From: Variovorax sp. ZS18.2.2
GTDB lineage: Bacteria > Pseudomonadota > Gammaproteobacteria > Burkholderiales > Burkholderiaceae_C
Assembly (NCBI RefSeq): GCF_024701975.1
Contig: NZ_JANLNM010000015.1
Location: 48,572 to 112,571, forward strand
Direction of reading: 5' to 3'
DNA: 64,000 nt
The notes beneath the pieces were generated by a model. The model saw only the letters and a list, made by a program, of their open reading frames with translations, did no database searches and was not told where the DNA came from. The position numbers and the translations under genes were made by a program. This document shows positions 59,734 through 64,000 of this stretch, in pieces. Every line of letters begins with the position of its first letter. Positions within the stretch are counted from its first letter, which is position 1.

Positions 59734-60950
59734 ACACCTCCCTTCTTAGCCCCAGCTCGCGGCGCCAGCTTGCTGACCTGTCGTTCCCAAACCGATTGAA
59801 TTGAGCCTTCCACATAGGACACAAACATATCGTAAGCATCTCGGGCCCGCTTCAAAGTTTTCGCGTTTCCGTCGTACTTCGTGATGTCGTAGACCGTTCC
59901 GAACTCAGCACTTGCCGTCGCGGCGACAGCGGTCTTTGGAATCTCAACGGGCAAGACCTTGTCGGCGTAGGTTTGCCCAATCCATTGCCTAACGACTGTG
60001 CTCGCAGAATCCGCCGCGTCAACTCGAGCAAGCAGCACATGAATGAAGTCGAATTCCTTGGACAAACCGCGCTTCGTCAACATCTCTGTCGTCAGTTCGG
60101 TGAAGAGACTCCAGAACTGAGCCGCAGAGGCAAAGTCCAGAGCGTTTGGAGGTAGCGGCATGATGATGCCGTTGGAGGCCATGAATGCATTGATCGTTGT
60201 GTACGACAACGCCGGTGGCGTGTCGATGATGATGACGTCATAGTCAGAACGCACTTCATCGATCCCGAGGTCCAGCACGCGCCAAAACTCGAATCCTGGC
60301 GTCGAAGACTGACGAGCAGGCAGCACGAACTCTGCCCCGAAGAGTAGAGGAGCTGCAGCAACCAAGTCGATGCCATCCCAGTAGGTCGGCCGAATTGCGT
60401 ACCGAATGCTGGTTTCGGTGCCCATGGCCAGGGGCAGAATCGTGTCCTCTTCATCGACTTCTGCATCAGGCAGTATTCCGAACAAGGTAGTCAACGAGCC
60501 CTGCGGGTCTGTGTCGATAACCAAGACTCGATGCCCACGCAAGGAAAGGCCTTGTGCCAGCGTGATTGCGGTTGTCGTTTTCGAAACACCGCCCTTGAAG
60601 TTTCCGATACTGATCGTGACGGCCTCGGCACCAGCTGGCCGCAGCTTGTCCTTCCGAAACTCTCGGACCCACTGCCGAGCTTCTCCAACAGTGAACTCTC
60701 GCCGGCTGCCGGCCTCGTTTAGATGCCCCGTCGGTAAATCACCGCGGGCAATCCTGTGGCTGATCGACCCCTTCTCGGTGTCGCACAATGCCGCAAGCTG
60801 ACTTAGGTTTTGCAGCGGCGACTTTTTGCGCCCAGTAGGGTTCAGCATCGCCTGACGGATCTCGCCCATGTAAGCGGCCGCCCTTTCGGCCTGATCGGCA
60901 ATGTCTTGCAACGTAACTGCCTTCGGAAGACCTATTTTGGATTTGTTCAC
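59730..60950 (-). CDS. parA: ParA-like partition ATPase
   Basis: A 406-residue protein, start GTG 60950 with AGGAG at good spacing (the frame begins at 60971). It has an N-terminal helix-turn-helix (about 47-95, type Ia ParA) and a deviant Walker A NFKGGVSKTTT (117-127). VIDTDPQGS follows. It moves the replicon with ParB and represses the operon. Confidence 0.88.
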   Translation of the reverse strand: MNKSKIGLPKAVTLQDIADQAERAAAYMGEIRQAMLNPTGRKKSPLQNLSQLAALCDTEKGSISHRIARGDLPTGHLNEAGSRREFTVGEARQWVREFRKDKLRPAGAEAVTISIGNFKGGVSKTTTAITLAQGLSLRGHRVLVIDTDPQGSLTTLFGILPDAEVDEEDTILPLAMGTETSIRYAIRPTYWDGIDLVAAAPLLFGAEFVLPARQSSTPGFEFWRVLDLGIDEVRSDYDVIIIDTPPALSYTTINAFMASNGIIMPLPPNALDFASAAQFWSLFTELTTEMLTKRGLSKEFDFIHVLLARVDAADSASTVVRQWIGQTYADKVLPVEIPKTAVAATASAEFGTVYDITKYDGNAKTLKRARDAYDMFVSYVEGSIQSVWERQVSKLAPRAGAKKGGV

Positions 60951-61190
60951 GTATTTCTCCTGTTGCGACACACAGCGCGTTCTTTACGAAACGCGCTGAA
61001 AACACCTCGATTGTGTCAACAGCGGCGAGAAGTGAAAAGGGAAACAAGCAAGTTATCCCGAATTTTCTTGATGGTTTCATCCAAAGGAATCCTCAGAAGG
61101 GATTTACTTAATAGAAGCCCTTTGACTCCTTAAACCCCTTTACGACTGATATTCCTCAATCAAATCAATGACTTAGGTTAATTCATGGAG

Positions 61191-61445
61191 TGTCTTCAGG
61201 GAGTGACGGAGAGAAAGCAGGGCGTAACGGATCGATTTCAGGGACAGACGTGAGGGTCATCGGGGAGTTTGGTGAGTGGATACAGGGAGCTTGAGCAATC
61301 GGTCTAAGGAAGGCAGATTTCCTCATGGGTCATACATTCAATGCATGCCGGCGGCTCGTGAACATCCGACGATTGACTCAGACGTTAGAGTTTTCAGGGG
61401 ATTCGCCGGTCACCTCTTGTCGTCAAGGTGAGAGTTTTCAGGGCC
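61191..61445 (+). repeat. TTCAGGG-type iterons upstream of repB
   Basis: The CAGGG core occurs at 61197, 61218, 61239, 61283, 61395 and 61439; the last two are within AGAGTTTTCAGGG. Spacing is about 21-22 bases or multiples, i.e. two helix turns. This is a candidate RepB-binding/autoregulation region. The rest of 60951-61542 shows no gene. Confidence 0.7.
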
Positions 61446-61542
61446 TCGAAACGCTGATGTTTGGTACGTACTTCGTGTGAGAGCGACTTTCACATGAGGA
61501 TTTGATCGGCTACAGTGAAGTTATGTCGATCCTCAGAACCCA

Positions 61543-62928
61543 ATGAAGCAGGCGTCCTCAGCACCGCGCGGGAGGCAAGCTGAACCCGTCGATAAGACGC
61601 GTGCTCTTGCTCCCGCTCAAGAGCCGGATCCTCCTCTGAGAAAGCCGGTCAACACCCTGGCGATGGTTCCAAAGAGCCAGAAGATTACAACCCTCGGGCG
61701 CAAGAGCTGGAATGTGCTGTTGCGCGAGGCCCAAAACCAGGGCCTCGAGAAGGATGTCTTTTCTGCACCATTTACCGACGTCATCAAGGGCCTCGACTAC
61801 GACTCGAAAGATCACGAGCTGATAAAGAAGCACCTTCGCTCCATGGTGTCGACCACCGTCGAATGGCAGTCGCCAACGACAGGGGAGGGCGCTTTCTGGA
61901 CTGTGTGCGGCCTCCTGGCACACGCGAAGCTGAGCAAAATTCGCGGCCAGGTTTGGGTCGAATGGTCCTACGCAGTCAACATGAAGCAAGAGCTTCTAGA
62001 GCCGTCGGTTTTTGCACGGCTGTCGATGGAGATCATCTCGCAGATGCGCTCGCATGCCGGGATGGCCCTCTACGAGATCTGCACGCGATACAAGGACATT
62101 GGCCGAACCTCGAGACAGTCATGGCACTGGTGGCGACCGGTTCTGATGGGACGCCCCGAAAACGAGAAGACGGCAAAGATGGAGTACCGAATCTTCAAGC
62201 GCGACTGTCTCCGCCTGGCTGTCGCAGAGGTGTGCGCGATCACCGATATCGATGTCGAGCTCGTGGAGCACAAGAGCGGTCGATTCATTGACGAGCTTCA
62301 GTTCTTGATTCGGCCGAAACCGCAACGCTCTCTGGCGCTCAGCCAACGTGATGAACCTGTGGACTTCGAGAGCGTCGCAAGAGCAGGAAAGCTTGGCGTT
62401 GATGACAAGCGTGCCGAAGCGCTGATCGACGAGTTTGGCAATGAGGCGTTCGCGGCCGGCCTCGAGGCGCTTGAAAAGCGAATCACAACCGCATTCCCAG
62501 AGCCACTCCGAGATCCCTTCCGGTACCTCAAATCTCTCATGCCAGGCGAGGCAAAGCTCGTCGTCGCGAAAAAGGAGAGGGAAGCTGAGGAGGCAGATGG
62601 AAGTAGCCTGGCAGCGCGCCAGGCCCAAGCAAAGCGACAGGCAAGATGGGCCGAAGAATGGCTTCGCAGGCGCCGCGCGACTATCGTGGAAGAGATCTCA
62701 GCGTTTTCCGATGCGGAGCAGGCCGCACTTTCGAGTCAGTTGCTCGCGGACATGAAGTCACGAGACGTCCATCCTTCCATCCGAAAGCGCCTGGAGACAA
62801 GCGGCTGGAAACACGATTTGGTCGTAGCTGAAATGGTTCGCTACTACGCGCGAGGTGCTCATGGGGATGACTGGGATAAACCCACGTCCGAACAGTTGCT
62901 TGCCATTGCGTCAGAAGCGCCCGCGTGA
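61543..62928 (+). CDS. Rep_3-type replication initiator
   Basis: A 461-residue protein. The middle (about 45-240) has the Rep_3/RepB winged-helix look: ITTLGRKSWNVLLREAQ, then a LSMEIISQMRSHAGMALYEIC winged part. The basic, helical C-terminal half is extra. The size is like the initiators of Burkholderiales megaplasmids and chromids. It faces away from parAB, with a second iteron family in between. Confidence 0.8.
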   Translation: MKQASSAPRGRQAEPVDKTRALAPAQEPDPPLRKPVNTLAMVPKSQKITTLGRKSWNVLLREAQNQGLEKDVFSAPFTDVIKGLDYDSKDHELIKKHLRSMVSTTVEWQSPTTGEGAFWTVCGLLAHAKLSKIRGQVWVEWSYAVNMKQELLEPSVFARLSMEIISQMRSHAGMALYEICTRYKDIGRTSRQSWHWWRPVLMGRPENEKTAKMEYRIFKRDCLRLAVAEVCAITDIDVELVEHKSGRFIDELQFLIRPKPQRSLALSQRDEPVDFESVARAGKLGVDDKRAEALIDEFGNEAFAAGLEALEKRITTAFPEPLRDPFRYLKSLMPGEAKLVVAKKEREAEEADGSSLAARQAQAKRQARWAEEWLRRRRATIVEEISAFSDAEQAALSSQLLADMKSRDVHPSIRKRLETSGWKHDLVVAEMVRYYARGAHGDDWDKPTSEQLLAIASEAPA

Positions 62929-63057
62929 GACCTCGATCTTTTTGACACTTGCGGTATCGGCCTTCCTCGCTTTACGAGTCGCGCCCGATGCCTTGCGCAA
63001 TGACTTACGCGCTGCTCTTTCGTGGCTAGAAAGGAATAGCAGGGTGGCGGGTTGCTT

Positions 63058-63261
63058 GTGCTGTCAAGGATATCCGCGAAAAGATGTCAGCGCCCACTGG
63101 AACTCAATGCGGCCGCGATGCTTCTGGCGCACAACTACTCATCGTGGGTCGTCCAGCCGAGCCGCCCAGATGAGCCGTTGTCGCAAGCGATCAGGTCGGC
63201 GCAGTCGCTGGTCGACATGCAGCTGCTGGATCACTTTATCGTTGTCGCCGGATTGCTGTAG
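63058..63261 (+). pseudogene. radC/JAB-domain remnant
   Basis: The frame reading LELNAAAMLLAHN then PSRPDEPLSQAIRSAQSLVDMQLLDHFIVVAG is the end of a RadC (JAB) protein, but the family HNHPSG appears as HNYSSW. The matching upstream part (GYPRKDVSA) is in another frame, so a frameshift breaks it. No start is seen. A decayed plasmid radC copy. Confidence 0.6.
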
Positions 63262-63524
63262 TCAACCGAATGGCCTTTGTCTCGAGCTCAGAAAACCAAT
63301 GGCTTATTCGAGAGAGGCCACTACTAAAACTCCCCCGCCACGCGTGAAGAAATGCCGCTCAAACGGCATCATCGTCTTCATATAGTCGGGCGAAGATCGG
63401 ACCCGATGCGCTCGGCTGCAATCGGGGCAAAGCGTTTGACTGCGGGCATTTCTTGAACACAAGCGTCAAAGGGAGTCAGCATGAACCACGTCGTGGCGAG
63501 ATCGTTCCTGCGCGGGCGCATTCG

Positions 63525-64000
63525 ATGAGCAGCCCGTTGAGTCGCAGTTTGGCGGAGCTTGTGTCCGCACGCCAGCACGATCGATTGCTGCGGCTGTCGT
63601 TCCCCCAGGGCGGGCAGCCCGCAGGCGCCGACCTCGTGATCAACACGCTTGCAGCGTCCGAAGGCCTGTCGCGCGATTTCGAATTCACGGCCGGGCTGCT
63701 CAGTAGCAACGCGGGCCTGGCTCTCAAGGACCTGCAGGGCAAGATGCTCTGCGTGGAACTCGTACGGCCCGACGGCACGCTGCGTTATTTCACCGGCATC
63801 GTCTTCGGATTCCGGCTCGTGCGCACCGACGGCAACCTGGCCTTCTACGAAGCCCGGCTCGGTCCGTGGCTCAAGTACCTGCGGCTGCGCGCGAACAACC
63901 GGCTCTTCCATCGCCAGACGCTGCGCGCGCAGACCGAGGCCATCTTCAACGACTACGGCGTGCTGCCCAAGTGGGAGTGGTTCGTGCGCGGCGAAGACAC
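63525..64000 (+). CDS. vgrG: VgrG-like T6SS spike protein (3' end outside window)
   Basis: ATG 63525 opens a frame running to the window end (158 codons plus two bases). It resembles the N-terminal gp27-like domain of VgrG: LRLSFPQGG, then FEFTAGLLSSN, GIVFGFRLVRTDGNLAFYEARLGPWL and FNDYGVLPKW. VgrG forms the spike of the type VI secretion tube. Its 3' end and any effector domain are not visible. Confidence 0.85.
   Translation, partial: MSSPLSRSLAELVSARQHDRLLRLSFPQGGQPAGADLVINTLAASEGLSRDFEFTAGLLSSNAGLALKDLQGKMLCVELVRPDGTLRYFTGIVFGFRLVRTDGNLAFYEARLGPWLKYLRLRANNRLFHRQTLRAQTEAIFNDYGVLPKWEWFVRGED

Noticed and set aside
1..64000. tRNA, rRNA and insertion sequences
   Set aside because: I found no cloverleaf, rRNA stretch or transposase frame by reading; a dedicated search would be needed to exclude small ones.

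Overview
The window is high-GC proteobacterial DNA. Gene content points to a Burkholderiales host such as the Comamonadaceae or Burkholderiaceae, carried on a large plasmid, chromid or island-bearing replicon. This host call is an inference from gene families (ICE/plasmid-type pil and DUF genes, a Rep_3 initiator with ParAB, a T6SS VgrG); no rRNA or tRNA gene is visible to confirm it.

Layout. (1) 1-9.2 kb: the end of a conjugation region, with a membrane protein, a secreted PLD-type nuclease, a TraG-N-like mating channel protein, a SprT-type metallopeptidase, a DsbC-like disulfide protein, and a transglycosylase-like domain joined to a membrane domain. (2) 9.6-20.4 kb: a complete-looking R64/IncI-type type IVb (thin) pilus operon, pilL-tcpQ-like-pilN-pilO-pilP-pilQ-pilR-pilS-pilV, lacking pilU, pilM and a shufflon in this window. 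(3) 21-28.8 kb: a CAP-domain lipoprotein, then a tightly coupled seven-gene operon encoding two unknown proteins, a HerA/VirD4-like ATPase, a 776-residue protein that reads as a string of excisionase-like winged helices, a membrane protein and two peptidoglycan hydrolases. (4) 28.8-47.2 kb: about 22 mostly minus-strand ICE maintenance genes (DUF1173-like, SNF2-type helicase, N-6 methyltransferase-like protein, DUF3275, DUF3577/SSB-like and many small proteins). At least 14 carry the same type of structured 5' leader, and several intergenic stretches are duplicated. (5) 47.3-50.1 kb: a divergent SOS module (SRAP/YedK-like protein facing umuDC) around a clear LexA box. (6) 50.6-51.1 kb: a 26-bp perfect inverted repeat, eight iterons, a perfect DnaA box and an AT-rich stretch, i.e. 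a candidate replication origin. (7) 51.5-58.5 kb: a three-gene toxin-antitoxin-like set, a VWA/J-domain operon, small proteins with a WGR domain, and a DUF3701-type tyrosine recombinase. (8) 58.6-62.9 kb: parB-parA facing a Rep_3-type repB, with a second iteron family and two copies of a 21-bp palindrome that could be parS. (9) 62.9-64 kb: a decayed radC-like fragment and the 5' part of vgrG.

How the parts fit. The pilus, the TraG-like protein, the cell-wall hydrolases and the PLD nuclease fit conjugative transfer and mating-pair formation. The minus-strand block looks like the maintenance/replication arm of an ICE or plasmid, and its shared leader RNAs suggest the genes are controlled together after transcription initiation. 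ParAB, RepB and two iteron sets show that at least part of the window belongs to an autonomously replicating molecule.

Limits. All calls come from reading the sequence and remembered family motifs; no database search was run. Starts were picked by ribosome-binding sites and overlaps. The strongest candidates for something undescribed are the shared leader RNA family with its duplicated intergenic cassettes, and the ATPase plus winged-helix-string operon.
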